64,000 bases of DNA from Symsagittifera roscoffensis (taxonomy: Eukaryota; Xenacoelomorpha; Acoela; Convolutidae): contig NC_087067.1 in NCBI RefSeq assembly GCF_963678635.1, positions 29,252,403 through 29,316,402 of the forward strand. The letters run 5' to 3'. Below the pieces are notes generated by a model, which was not told where the DNA came from, did not search any database, and saw only the letters and a program-made list of their open reading frames with translations. Of the stretch, positions 45,436 to 56,213 are shown piece after piece. The position numbers and the translations under genes are program-made. Position 1 is the first letter of the stretch, and every line of letters begins with the position of its first letter.

Positions 45436-45690
45436 TGTTCCGACTTTAAAAGCAAGTTAGGATTATATATGACTTTTTTTTTATTCAGACCAATTTTTAA
45501 AAAGAGTTGACAGCGTATGGGTATCGATCCGGAACTTTTTGAATTGCCTGGTGATAAGCTTGAACTAGACTATAATACTGTTGGCATGGCTGCTGGAATG
45601 ATACTTCGATATTTTATTTGTAAAGTTATGGGGGCTTAAAGATCGCCAATTCGGCCAATTTGGGACCCTTAACGCGCGATACATGCGGAA
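45436..45690 (+). repeat. Eroded copy of the ~530 bp hairpin-ended element (5' part)
   Basis: Starts GTTCCGACTTTAAAAGC and keeps the internal run GTAAAGTTATGGGGGCTTAA with GGCCAATTTGGGACCCTTAA and ACGCGCGATA. The 3' half is missing. Confidence 0.6.
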
Positions 45691-45759
45691 ATTTAGCAAA
45701 ACGAGTGTAGGGACTACTCCAGTTCTGAACCTAAACTCAAATTGCAAAAAGATTCCGTT

Positions 45760-46165
45760 AACCTCTCCCCCCTAACGTTTGCCCCTTTGCTCCCTTACAA
45801 CCCCCCATACCAACGTTTGCTCCTTTGCCACCCACACCTGAACAACCTCCCCCCACCTGACCACCTGAACCAACCCACCTCCCCCCACACCTAAACCAAC
45901 CAAACCCCCCCCCCCCCTACACCCAATCCAAATCAACCACCTCCTTACTTGAACCACAAACAACTACCTCCCACTCCCTCCCCCTCCACCTGATCCGTTT
46001 CAGATAGGGTGGGTGGGTTCAGTTGGGTTCATGCTGGGGAGGGGTTGTAAGCCAAATGTTCGTGGTTGGTGGGGGCGTTGTAACTGGGCAAAGGGGCAAA
46101 CGGGCAAACGATATTAGTCCACCTCCATTTTTACACCGCCCTCCACCCCCCCCCCCCCCCCCCCA
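45760..46165. repeat. C-rich low-complexity tract
   Basis: Alternating CCCC runs with ACCAACC/CACCTGAACC words and a 20-base-scale poly-C near 46150. No coding potential. Similar in style to 20.3 kb. Confidence 0.75.
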
Positions 46166-46349
46166 AAAAAGCAAGTTTTTGAACAATTAACGAAAATTGT
46201 TGTTGAAAGGAACGAAATTCAGTTATTGAGTAACATAAAAAGTAACAAAAATATCAAAGTTGCGCGGAACAAAAAACTAAATTGAACAACAATTAACCAA
46301 CTTTAGTTTAAAACGTAGAAAAAACTCTTTGTGCGTTGAAATTCGCATC

Positions 46350-46919
46350 TCAATTACGGAGGACATTCTACGATAGGTTCTTCAGGTGGGAGGGGAGTGG
46401 ATTGATTTCACGGCTGAGTCGAAAGCTATTTCAAGGTTTACAATTACTGTTTCAGAGCATTTACAGCCCTGATTTTTATGAGAAAAAAACATCAGGGTTT
46501 CATAAAAAAAATTGATTATAAATGAATTTCATTTCCAGAAACCTTATGCTCCATTTTTAATTGATTATAATCAATTTTTTTTTTTCAATTTTGCGGAAAC
46601 TGACAATGAAGCTCAATTATGATCAATTTTTTTCATGGAACTCAATTGCGGGTTGTATTATATACAAAGCAGATTTGAATCTGTTTATACATAATAGATT
46701 TGAACAGATTTGAATTTTTTTATTAATGCTAAAAAAATTTCTCATGCCGAGTTTGAATAAAACCATTTTTTCTGCCTAACTAATTTGCAGAATTACGGAA
46801 GACATTCTAAGGTAGCTTCTTCAGGTGGGTTGGCGTTTGCGTTTACGGTTGATTCGAAAGCTATTTCACGGACTACAGTTACTGTTTCAGAGCATTTACA
46901 GTCCTGATTTTTATCGGAA
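46350..46919. repeat. Diverged ~130 bp direct repeat pair
   Basis: 46350-46485 and 46789-46919 share the same order of blocks: GACATTCTA, TTCTTCAGGTGGG, TTCGAAAGCTATTTCA or close, ACTGTTTCAGAGCATTTACA and CCTGATTTTTAT. Between them lie ATTGATTATAATCAAT palindromic words. It could be the ends of a short LTR-like or tandem element; no coding content. Confidence 0.6.
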
Positions 46920-47416
46920 TTCCATAAAAGTTTATGTTTTGTGCATATTTTCCTTAAGACGTCCAAGTTGATTTCCGTGCTCTGTCAAAAAACCCAAATT
47001 TTTGAGCCGCCTGCAGTTTTCTAAAACAGTTTTTTGCCCATGAGGTTTTTTTGACAATGGTGGAAAGTACTGTATAAGGGATCGAGTGTCATAGTAACAA
47101 CCCCTATCAGCGCCCAAAGTTTCACTTTTTTGTTGCTATTTTGTGAATATTGCTTTTGATGGGCAACTTTATTAGGTACATTGAACTCGAAAAATAGATA
47201 ACTTAAAGGATAGACAAAAGTTGTTTCATGAGATCATTGTGTTCAATTTTTGTGTTAAATCCGGGCAACTGCGCAGATTTAAGACGACAATTATATTCTA
47301 TTAAAACTGAAAAAGTTTGTAGCTCATCGATTTCTCTTTCAGATAATTTTCCTTTAAATTGTTGAACCATTAAATTACTATAAAAAAGGATCGCAGAAAA
47401 TATTAAACAAGTATAC

Positions 47417-47522
47417 TTCTTTTTCTAGGCGCTCCATGGTTTCTTCATAATCTTTCTTCTGTTTTCGACGCCTTTCCAGCTCTTTTCTGGCCACAAACTG
47501 TCTGCATCCACATTGAATAGTC
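47417..47522 (-). CDS. IQANK1: IQANK1-like exon 1 (first found): IQ motif
   Basis: A 106-base exon, acceptor tattttttag and donor GTATAC, phase 0 into exon 2. It reads TIQCGCRQFVARKELERRRK, an IQ motif (IQxxxRxxxxR) expected to bind calmodulin or a related light chain, then QKKDYEETMERLEKE, an acidic/basic helix that runs straight into exon 2. Its first base completes a codon from an upstream exon that I could not find in 47.5-48.8 kb, where the large retroelement begins. The twelve exons total about 540 codons. Family known mainly from animal genomes; its cellular role is poorly defined, so I give none. Confidence 0.85.
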
Positions 47523-47689
47523 CTAAAAAATATTGTTTTTCGATCTTCAATTGTTTCTTAGTGTGCCAGTCGGTCATGTCTGGAGGTTTGACCTTGAGAA
47601 ACACGTAATTTTGGAGTGAAGTTTTAATTTTAAAAATTTCGAATGGAGCCTGTCATGCTCAGTTTTCTCGAACCAACTGAAAACAAAAA

Positions 47690-49960
47690 GTGAAAAATCA
47701 GAACGACCGAATTAACAATTGCGGGAAACTACTCAAGAAAAAGGCAGGAAATTGCTATTCGCAATTTCTCGACACGAAATAATAAGAGAGTAGAGCTGTC
47801 TTATCCCGAAAACAGGAGAATAGAACACAGACTTGAGAAAGGACGATTATTCGAACGGAACAGAGTGAAAATTCAATGGAAGAGAGGACAACTCAAGTGT
47901 CCCGATGGTTCATGCAGAAACTTTGATTCTTGAGACAGAACTTACTTCTGTTGTTAAAACTAATTAGCATCAAACTTATTTAGTTATATTATTTAATCCT
48001 CGAGCTACTTATCTTTTAATTACTCCTCATACTCAAGCGCATCGACATGTGAGTTCTCAATTTAAATTTCTCGAGTGCATTTTATGATAGGAATGTTGAG
48101 ATAAGGCGAGTTTTAGGTTGATCCATCTGAAATGGATCAAAGTTCCACTGTCCAATAAAAAGTAACTAAGCGGATTGTTCCGACCCGGTTTTTAACGGCG
48201 TTCATGTATTTTGGGTATTTCGAGACCTAAGTATGTGGACGTTTTTACTTCTAGAGTGGGGGGGGGGGTATTTTGGTAGTGGCGTTTAAGCTGTAACGGG
48301 TTCTAGTCTCATGTCGCAAGCGAACCGAATTGGCTCCGACCGTTCTTGAGGTAGAAAAACACAAGAGATAGTGTCCCTGACTCTTGAGCCGATGGTTATA
48401 GGGCCTATTTTTCTTAAGCCTCATGTGTGACTGCAGTAGACGAATGTTACATAGTGTTTTTATGGCGCTCCTGGGTGTTTTTACGACATCATGACTACGG
48501 AGTCGAACCCACTTGACACAGCTCCGGGCTACATGCCCATTCTAGAGTACCGGTGGTACGGTTCAGCGGGAACGTGTAAACCTTCCGGTTGTACCGTGAT
48601 AGCTTTTTAAGAAAACTCAAGAAAACTTCCTGGTACGCTCTCCGAACGAGGCTTAGCTAACCGAGTGAAGGGGGGCAACTAGGGGGACAAAAACACGAGC
48701 AAAAAAGAATACAAAAAGGAACAAAAACCATAAAACGAAAAAAGACAGTGACTTTGATACCAAATTAGTTGGATCAAACCTTTGTATTAATTAAATAGTA
48801 TACACATACTGTTTTATAAGACCGATCGTTTCGATCAATCTAGCAATTTAAACCAGTGAATTCAATAAGGTGCCCGAGTGGGGGGCGTTGTTAAGGGTTT
48901 CCAGATAGATTGCGACCCAACCGGACCACTAGGAGACTTGACTGGAAAGGGTGACCAGTCGAGTGGGAAAGTGGTTCACAAGGATCGAAACGGACCACTA
49001 GGAGACTTGATTGGAAGAGGTGACCAGTCGAGTGGGAAAGTGGTTCTGCTGTCAAGTGCAGAACAGAGACAACCAGCACAGGACCACTACAAGAGGACGC
49101 ACAGGGGTGTTCTCAAGTCGAACAACGGGTATCGTTAGAATCCACATTACATTATAGGAAATAAGTGTAAATTGGATAAGCGGAGTCCCATTGTTTTGAG
49201 GCAGTTTTTACTCAAGCAGGCCTGGAAACAGGTCTACGGTTTTCTCTCGAGAGGTTTAGCACCCGGCGCTTAAGGGATTTTTCGGCTTAAGAGGGGGGCT
49301 AAAGAGGGGGGAGGTTAGTAGGGGGCTGGTTAGGTTAGAGGTTGGCGGTTGTAAATTGTAAAAAGGGGGGAATTTAGAGTAACTAATTAATCGACATCGT
49401 TGATTTAGTTACATTAGCCATCAACACGCGTTGGTAATAATAGGTGGATATCCAAAATTTAACTCGAGTTAAGATTGGTACGCTGGTTGTAGACAGTTTA
49501 GACAGTTTAAAAAGCTGGATATAGACAGTTTTTGTGATACCCCATAAGATCGTGGGGGGAGGAAAACGCGTGGCAGTTAGGTACCAGACATTTTTTTTCG
49601 ACAGAAGGTCGACATTTGTCTCCTTTGAATTTTAGGTGGGTTGATTTCTCTGTTTTATTATTTTTTCTTGTTTAAAATTTTTTTTTTTTATTTATTGTTG
49701 CATTTTGGTGAGGATTTGCGATTGGTTTTTATACGAACAGGTGATCACAAGATACCTGCGCACAGGTTTTGGTTTCAAGTTGCTTGGAAGATAGAAAAAG
49801 AGGTAATTCAAAAAGGGGGGTCAGCATTTGGCCATCAAGAGAGGGTTTTTGGGAAAATTTTCACAAGAGCTTGAGTGGTGGTACAAGGTACAGTGAATCA
49901 AGAAATCCCTACAACGAAGAAGAAAGAGATCCGATATCCAGACACTCAGTGACGAGTCTT
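47690..49960 (+). other. Putative 5' noncoding region (LTR/leader) of the giant retroelement
   Basis: No long open frame. The stretch is richer in GC than the sequence to its left and shares with the coding part an excess of CTTGAG/CTCAAG (about eight in the first kilobase). It ends in the Gag-side minisatellite. I looked for a terminal repeat against 57.1-57.5 kb and for a clear tRNA primer site and found neither, so the left end of the element is uncertain (somewhere near 47.6-48.2 kb). Confidence 0.45.
48922..49048 (+). repeat. 69-bp direct repeat, two copies, in the leader
   Basis: Two copies of CGGACCACTAGGAGACTTGA plus about 35 further bases (ending GTGGGAAAGTGGTT), starting at 48922 and 48991. 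Few differences. Their place before Gag suits a leader or packaging region, but this is inference. Confidence 0.85.
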
Positions 49961-50232
49961 GGGACAGTACCGAAGAAGTCTTGGGACATTGCAGTCTGGG
50001 GACAGTCTTGGGGCAACACAGTCTTGGGACAGTGCAGCCTTGGGGCAGTCTTGGACCAGAGCAGTCTTGGTACGAAACAGTCTTGGGCCATTGGTCTTGG
50101 GACATTAGTCTTGGGACGTTGGTCTTGGGCCATTAGTCTTGGGACATTAGTCTTGGGACGTTGGTCTTGGGCCATTGGTCTTGGGACATTAGTCTTGGGA
50201 CGTTGGTCTTGGGACGTTGGTCTTGGGTTGTA
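49960..50232 (+). repeat. 14-bp minisatellite at the start of gag
   Basis: Units GTCTTGGGACATTA, GTCTTGGGACGTTG and GTCTTGGGCCATTG repeat head to tail, regular in the second half and looser in the first. The frame stays open across it (GLGTLVLGRWSW repeats) but is not a plausible Gag sequence. It lies directly before the conserved Gag C-terminal part, apparently in place of the capsid-coding region. Confidence 0.85.
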
Positions 50233-51873
50233 TCTACCAATAGAAGAAACTTCAGCATAGCCTCAAAGTTCATTGACGGGGTAAAGAGTGATGACTTGAG
50301 AACGATGTTAGCAACGTATTACACATTGTCGAAAGATAATGCGCCAACTCCAGAAGAGATGAGGCAGAAGTCAAGAGAATACATGCTGATGAAACCCAAG
50401 AAATACTCGTACTCAGACAACAGGAACACCCAAGGGGGGAGTCAGCCACAGAGGTCGCCATGGTACAAGCCCAGAGATGACATGGACAAACGCAGGTCGT
50501 GTGCTAACTGCGGGTCAGTTGATCATCATGTGGCGGATTGCACGACATACAAACAGGGCATGAAGAGTTTGGGATATGCACCTGATGAGGAAGATATGAG
50601 TCAGATGGAAGAACACGAGTTCTATAGCGGCTTGATCACCAAAATAGGAGCAAGATGCTTCTTCTGCAACCAAGAAGGGCACTTCAGGATGGACTGTCCG
50701 TTGTTTTGGGAAGCGGTCAAAAATCAGAGTCATCCGAAACACAAGTTGGCGCTAGCAGCGGTGCAGAACCAGAGAAACAGACAAGGTGAATTTGAGACGA
50801 AGAAACTTGAGGGACCAAATGTAGAGCTACCAACGAAATCAATGAAAACTGTAACACAATGTGGTAGTGCAGCAGAGGCCACGGCGAAGAAAGCCCCAGA
50901 AATAGATTACGAGAAGGCGGCAGCGGAGGCCATCAACAAAGTGAAGCAGGATCTGGCAGCGAAAGAAATAGAACAACGACTAAAGCAGGAGATCGAAAAG
51001 CAGAATTTCAACGAAGCATTAACTGGATCGAAGCCAGCACCAGAGGCTGTATCGGGCTCGACAAAGACTGGAAATTGTAACACTGTAAAGATGGTGACAG
51101 GAAAACCATTCGGCATATCAAAAATCGGGGCTAGAATAATGTCGATAATCACAGTGGGCGGCCACGAGGTAACCAGAAACTTGAGCGAACCGAGCGACCA
51201 GACAATAATGCACATTGATGTGTACGCAGATTACTTGAGTTTAATAAGCCCACAATCGACTTCTAGAGCATTGAGAGCACTACTCACGCGAGGGGGTAGC
51301 AAGTCGGTACGTGTTGATAACAGATACACAGAAGCTTATGGTCCACATGAGGTGATGTTAAATATAGATGGAATCAACATCTATACCAAAACAATGATAA
51401 CATGTGATGAAGACCTAATTGGGCAAATCTACGTAGGGAAGGAAGAGTTAAAGGTGAGATCGATTGGACACTGCGCCATGCTTGAAGAAGATGCGATGCA
51501 CATCGGAACAGAGGCAGATGTGACAGGGCACGTGCTAGACATAAGTGGCAAGAAGACTCAGTTACGTGGGTTACTTGATACGGGAGCGGTCTTGAGTGTC
51601 ATACCAATCGAAACTTGGGAACGAATGGGCTTCAACAAAGATGACTTGATAGATTCGAGAATACGGTTATCGGCTGCGAACAAAGGGGCCCTGCGCGTGT
51701 TGAGCAGAACGCCGATAATAGCGCTCAATCTGGGGGAACGTAACCTGTGGATGAGTTTTCTTGTAGTAGAAAACCTAGATGAGTCTGACCAATTTATTTT
51801 AGGCAGAGACTTCATCAGGAACTTTGATGTAGCGATTGATCTAAACAATGTTCACGATACGGAACCCGGATAG
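50233..51873 (+). pseudogene. Retroelement Gag C-terminus, zinc knuckles and aspartic protease
   Basis: The open frame begins inside the upstream minisatellite without a credible ATG, so the capsid N-terminus is missing. It then reads a Gag-like helix (SDDLRTMLATYYTLS, APTPEEMRQKSREYMLMKP). Two CCHC zinc knuckles follow, CANCGSVDHHVADC (from about 50500) and CFFCNQEGHFRMDC (from about 50656), which would bind genomic RNA. A Lys/Glu/Ala-rich linker leads to a retropepsin with the catalytic triad DTG (LRGLLDTGAVLSVIPIETW, about 51570) and the C-terminal ILGRDF. The frame stops at 51871-51873, but homologous-looking sequence resumes at once in another frame, so this is a frameshift rather than the natural end. 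Confidence 0.85.
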
Positions 51874-52634
51874 GAGGTACGCAATCAAACCGGTAAATTT
51901 AATAATGGCAAATGAAAGCAAAGCACCGGTGTTCTTGAGTAGGAGGGTGAGGCTAAAGAAGAATGAAGCGGCAATCGTAGGCTTGCGGATGAAAAATTAC
52001 AATGAATTAAGTGACAATAAGATCCTTCTCGATAACGAAGAGCGGCCTCTGCGTCAGTGTCTTGTTGAATACCCTTGATATACCGATCACGATACAGAGA
52101 GGGAGGAAACTGGGATATGCTTTACCGGTTAAAACCCGATATGAGATGACTGAAAACTCAAAACAGAATGAAGTCGTTGATTGTCCCGATCATAGGGACA
52201 AAATTTGTATCTTGAGACGATTACAAGAAATAAAATATTCATCAGGTCTTGTTAAATCACTTAAGTCAGAGACGGACGATGGACTGTCGAGCTGTTCGAA
52301 CTTTCCAGAGCGGCCCACACTAGATGAAATGCAAATTGATAAACCGGTTCTCCCGGAGATTGAACACTTGAGGGGCAAACTGACGGACGAACAGCTCGAA
52401 GCCATCAAGGACGTACTAGAGCGGAACGAGGAAGTTTTTTCGAAGCACAAAGCGGATATCGGGTGTTGTAATTTCGTTGAGCATGAAATAGAACTTGAGG
52501 AGAACGCGGTACCGCACAGGGAGGGGGCGAGGCGCATGACCCCGCACAAATCGGAGGCGTGTAGAAAAGAGATCGAAACGTTACTAGAGTATGACATGAT
52601 AGAACCATCCAAGTCACCGTAGGCGTGTGGAGTA
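51848..52634 (+). pseudogene. Pol segment between protease and RT, frameshifted
   Basis: The connection from protease to reverse transcriptase is split between two frames: 51848-52078 (KPVNLIMANESKAPVFLSRR) and 52011-52622 (SGLCVSVLLNTLDIPITIQR, then LRGKLTDEQLEAIKDVLERN and VPHREGARRMTP). One frame change lies near 51855, another near 52015-52060. The second frame ends in a TAG at 52620-52622 exactly where RT fingers normally carry a tryptophan (SKSP, stop, ACGVVMAKKKG), and the same frame then continues as RT. All three look like decay. Confidence 0.8.
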
Positions 52635-55600
52635 GTGATGGCCAAAAAGAAAGGCGACCAGTTGAGGTTTTGTTGTGACTTTCGATACCTGAACTCCGTC
52701 ACGGTGAAGGTTGCCTATCCCATACCTAGGATTGATGAGAGCCTCTCGAAGTTAGGTGATGCAAAATTTTTTACGACTCTTGATTTAGGCTCGGCCTTTT
52801 GGCAGGTACCACTACGAAAGCAGGACAGGGACAAGACAGGGTTCGCCTGCGAGTTGGGTCTGTTTCAGTGGATGCCGTTTGGACTTTGCAATGCCACAGC
52901 CACGTTTCAGCGATTGATGGCACACGCGCTGATAGGCGTGACAAAGAAGTATGGCAATCTGGTAATGTGCTACGTGGATGACGTGGTAATAGCAACGCCA
53001 ACACTAGAAGACCACATTGAGAGACTTGACGAGGTGTTCGCGTGCATGAAAAGATCGGGGCTAAAGTGTAAACAATCAAAGTGCGAGATACTCAAGGACT
53101 CAATAAAATACTTGGGCAGGATGGTAGACAAGCACGGCATCAGACCTGATCCAGACGCCGTGGAAGCAGTCCTAACCTGGAAGTCACCGAAGACGGAACA
53201 CCAGTTGATGAGCTTCCTGGGCTTCGCTAACTACTACAGAGAGTTCATCAAAGGCTACGCGGACAAGGTATACCCGATGCAACAATTGATGAGGCACAAG
53301 GGCAAGAAGTTCACATGGAACAACGCAGCAGAAGAGTCATTCAAGAGGATAAAGAAAGAGCTATGCGAGGCACCAGTACTAGGGATGCCGACTGAGAAGG
53401 GGATGTACGTGCTGGACACGGATGCATCGGTAGTTGCGATTTCAGGAATTCTCCATCAGGAACAAGAATGGAATGGGACGACAGTCTTGAGACCAATAGC
53501 GTACGGGAGCAAAGTCCTAAGTGACACAGAAATGAAGTACGGAGCACCGAAAGCAGAGATGTTCGCAGTGGTCACCTTTGTCGAGAAATACAGGGCATAC
53601 CTAGGCAGTGAGCCCTTCAAGCTGCGAGTCGACAATCGAGCACTAAGCTGGCTGAAAACGTACTCAATAGACCAAAGTTACATTGGGAGGTGGATAGTTC
53701 GCTTGGACGGATACAACATGATAATTGAGCACAGAACACGGGATAAACATCAAAACGCCGACAGCTTGAGTAAGAAGACGGAGTTCTACGAGAGACAAGA
53801 ACAAAGAGAGGCAGACAGACCTGAAATCAAAGAGGGCTTCTCCTTCATGGACAAGGAAACGTACGACAGTCTTCCTCTCACAAGATGGCTGGACAAATCA
53901 GGCAAACCGATTGAAGATCATCCCGAATTACCAAAAGAGTCTCTTGAAAAAACCATCTTGAAGAAGAACAGAAGGATCCCGATAGAGGTAATACTCAAGT
54001 CGAAGATCGTGAGGGAAACACTTAAGGCAAAAGGCTATGATCTTAACCAGGTAGAAGCGGGAGCTGCACAGATAGATGATGACTTAATGAGGTTGCTCGA
54101 GAAACTATCAGATGATAAGCCCGTGATCCAAGAGAAGGGTCAGGAGGGACCGGAACTAACTATACTTCGGAGAAAAGAAACAGCGAACAAAACTGACTCC
54201 TCAAAAGGAAGCGTCACTGATAGCAAAGATGTCGTGCGATTACTAGTTGACAAAATCCCCGAAAATATTCTGGAGCAGACAAAAGTCAGGAAAAAGAAAG
54301 TGACATTCAAAGAAGGAACTGAACACCTGGGACTAGATCAAGAGTCCGGGAAGTGGTCCAGGTTCACAGAAGAAGAGGAACCCGGAAAAGGAAAAATGTC
54401 CGGGGAGCATGAAGAATGGGATGAAGACTCGGATGAGAGCAGCGAAGGCCAAGACAGTCTGTGCATGATATTAGCGGAAGAGAAGACAAGGCACCACGAC
54501 AGGGAGTTACAAACTGACCCATCTTCAGGAACGTACAATCTGGACATACAAGAGATAAGAGGTGGTGAAGAACTTGAGAGAATAGCGGTTTCAAGAAAGC
54601 CATTCAGGGAACTATCGTGCAACTCAAACGCCAGAACGAATCTGGTACCAGAAGACGACATGAAAATTGTGAAAAGGATGATATGCGTGAAACTGAGTGA
54701 CGACATCCACAGCCCTGGTGAGATGAATGGACAGATCATGGCGCTAAAGGAGCAGGTCAAGGCGAGATATAGGCAGTCAGACCTAAAAAGAGCCCAGAAG
54801 AATGACAAAATGACAAGTAACCTCTCCAAATGGATCCAGTCGGGGGTCAAGGAGAAGGGGGAACTTGAGGAAGACAGCTACAAGATCTTGAGCCAGTTCT
54901 ATAAAGAAAAGAAAGACTTACTTTATCACACAGCTGATGGGGTGGTAGCGTGCAAGAGGAGAGATGAGGAAAAGATAATACACAAACACAACCTCATCAT
55001 ACTACCACAATTGTACCAAACGGAGGTGCTTTTCAGATCGCACGACCAGATGGGCCTCCAGGGGATAGACCAGGGGATCACATGTGATCATTTGATAACG
55101 CATTGGATATCGCGGTATGGTTGTCCAATGACTTTCCAGTCGGACAACGGCAAAGCTTTTGTGGGGGACTTGACAAAAGAATTGATGAAGAGATCGCACA
55201 TTGCTCAAGCACACTCGACGACCTATCATCCACAGACCAATGGGTTGGTAGAGAGACAGAACAGGACACTGGTCAACATGTTAAGGGTGTACTGCTCAAG
55301 ATACATGACGGACTGGGACAAATACCTGCCACAGGTAGTAGGAGCCTACAACAGTACACAACACTCAACGACGGGCATCAGTCCTTTCATGATGTTGACG
55401 GGCAGGGAGAGGGCGATGCCTCTAACATTCTTCTACCCAGAATACGAGGGGAAGAGGACGTCGCCTCAGGCATATGTGAAGGAAGCGATCAAAAGACAAC
55501 AAGAGCTAAACGAGCTATGCAGGAGGAACACGGCGCAAGCGCAAATGAGACAACGCAAGAAATATGACGAAAAAATATTACAAGCAAAACCATATGAAGT

Positions 55601-56201
55601 GGGCCAGTACGTGTGCGTCTTCCAAAATGTCATACCGCCCAAGGGAACAAAGAAACTACTCAAGAAGTGGAGGGGACCATTCATGATAACGGAAGTACAT
55701 CAACAAGGACGGTTTTACCGCTTGAGAACTGGGCGAGCAGCACATTACGAAAATCTGAAGCCTCACGTCCCGTCCCCGGAAGACTGGTGCCTACCGAAAG
55801 ACATGGAGGGTCTCGAGTACCTGGTGGTAGAGCCAGCGTGTGAAGTGAACGAAAAGGGCACCAGAGAGAGAAATGATGGCAATGAAAACTTGAGCTTGGA
55901 CGACAATGAAAAGATAGAGGTGGAGTCTGAAGCAGGATCGTTTGCAGAAGAAGACTGGAACGACCCGGAGCAAGATGAGGTGCCGAAGTGGATGGAGCCA
56001 GATCGACCAATATCACCGGGAACCAGAACTGGCAATCGTACACGGACGGGTATGAGGTACAACAGATACGGGGATGACTTCTTGATTGACAAGATACAGC
56101 CAGACAAATTGGGCGAGGAATTACTGAGTTCAGGCGAACTGGAAGCCGAAGAGGAATGGCAGGTCATTGATGATGGTGGACACTATCCGCAGGAAGATTA
56201 A
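52635..56201 (+). pseudogene. Ty3/Gypsy-type reverse transcriptase, RNase H and damaged integrase
   Basis: The open frame has 1,188 codons. RT: FCCDFRYLN, TLDLGSAFWQV (residues 48-58), LFQWMPFGLCNATATFQ and the catalytic YVDD at 113-116. RNase H: DTDAS (261-265), AEMFA (Glu309), RVDNRALSWL (Asp333) and NADSLSK (Asp376), so all four acidic positions are present. A spacer of about 420 residues follows, very acidic in the middle (EHEEWDEDSDESSEGQDS). Integrase resumes at RSHDQMGLQGID (802-812), then jumps to DHLITHWISRYGCP, FQSDNGKAF (Asp836) and TNGLVERQNRTL (Glu873). The zinc-binding CxxC and the first catalytic Asp are missing and the second His is Leu, so the integrase carries an internal deletion. 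A GPFMITEV-type C-terminal domain and an acidic tail end the frame at TAA 56199-56201. Confidence 0.92.
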
Positions 56202-56213
56202 TCGACACCAGAA

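Larger units (their letters stand above)
42858..47416. other. Large IQANK1-like intron filled with repeats
   Basis: About 4.6 kb between the IQ exon and exon 2. It contains a block of GACTTTCTCGACCAAA-type repeats, an eroded hairpin-ended element, a C-rich tract and a diverged direct repeat (separate entries). No open frame is convincing. Confidence 0.6.

Noticed and set aside
49769-50260. A 163-codon frame rich in GLGTLVLGRWSW
   Set aside because: Translation of the 14-bp minisatellite; unlike any Gag and with repeat-driven composition.
52190-52702. A 170-codon minus-strand frame
   Set aside because: Antisense shadow of the pol segment; it crosses the conserved RT start on the plus strand.
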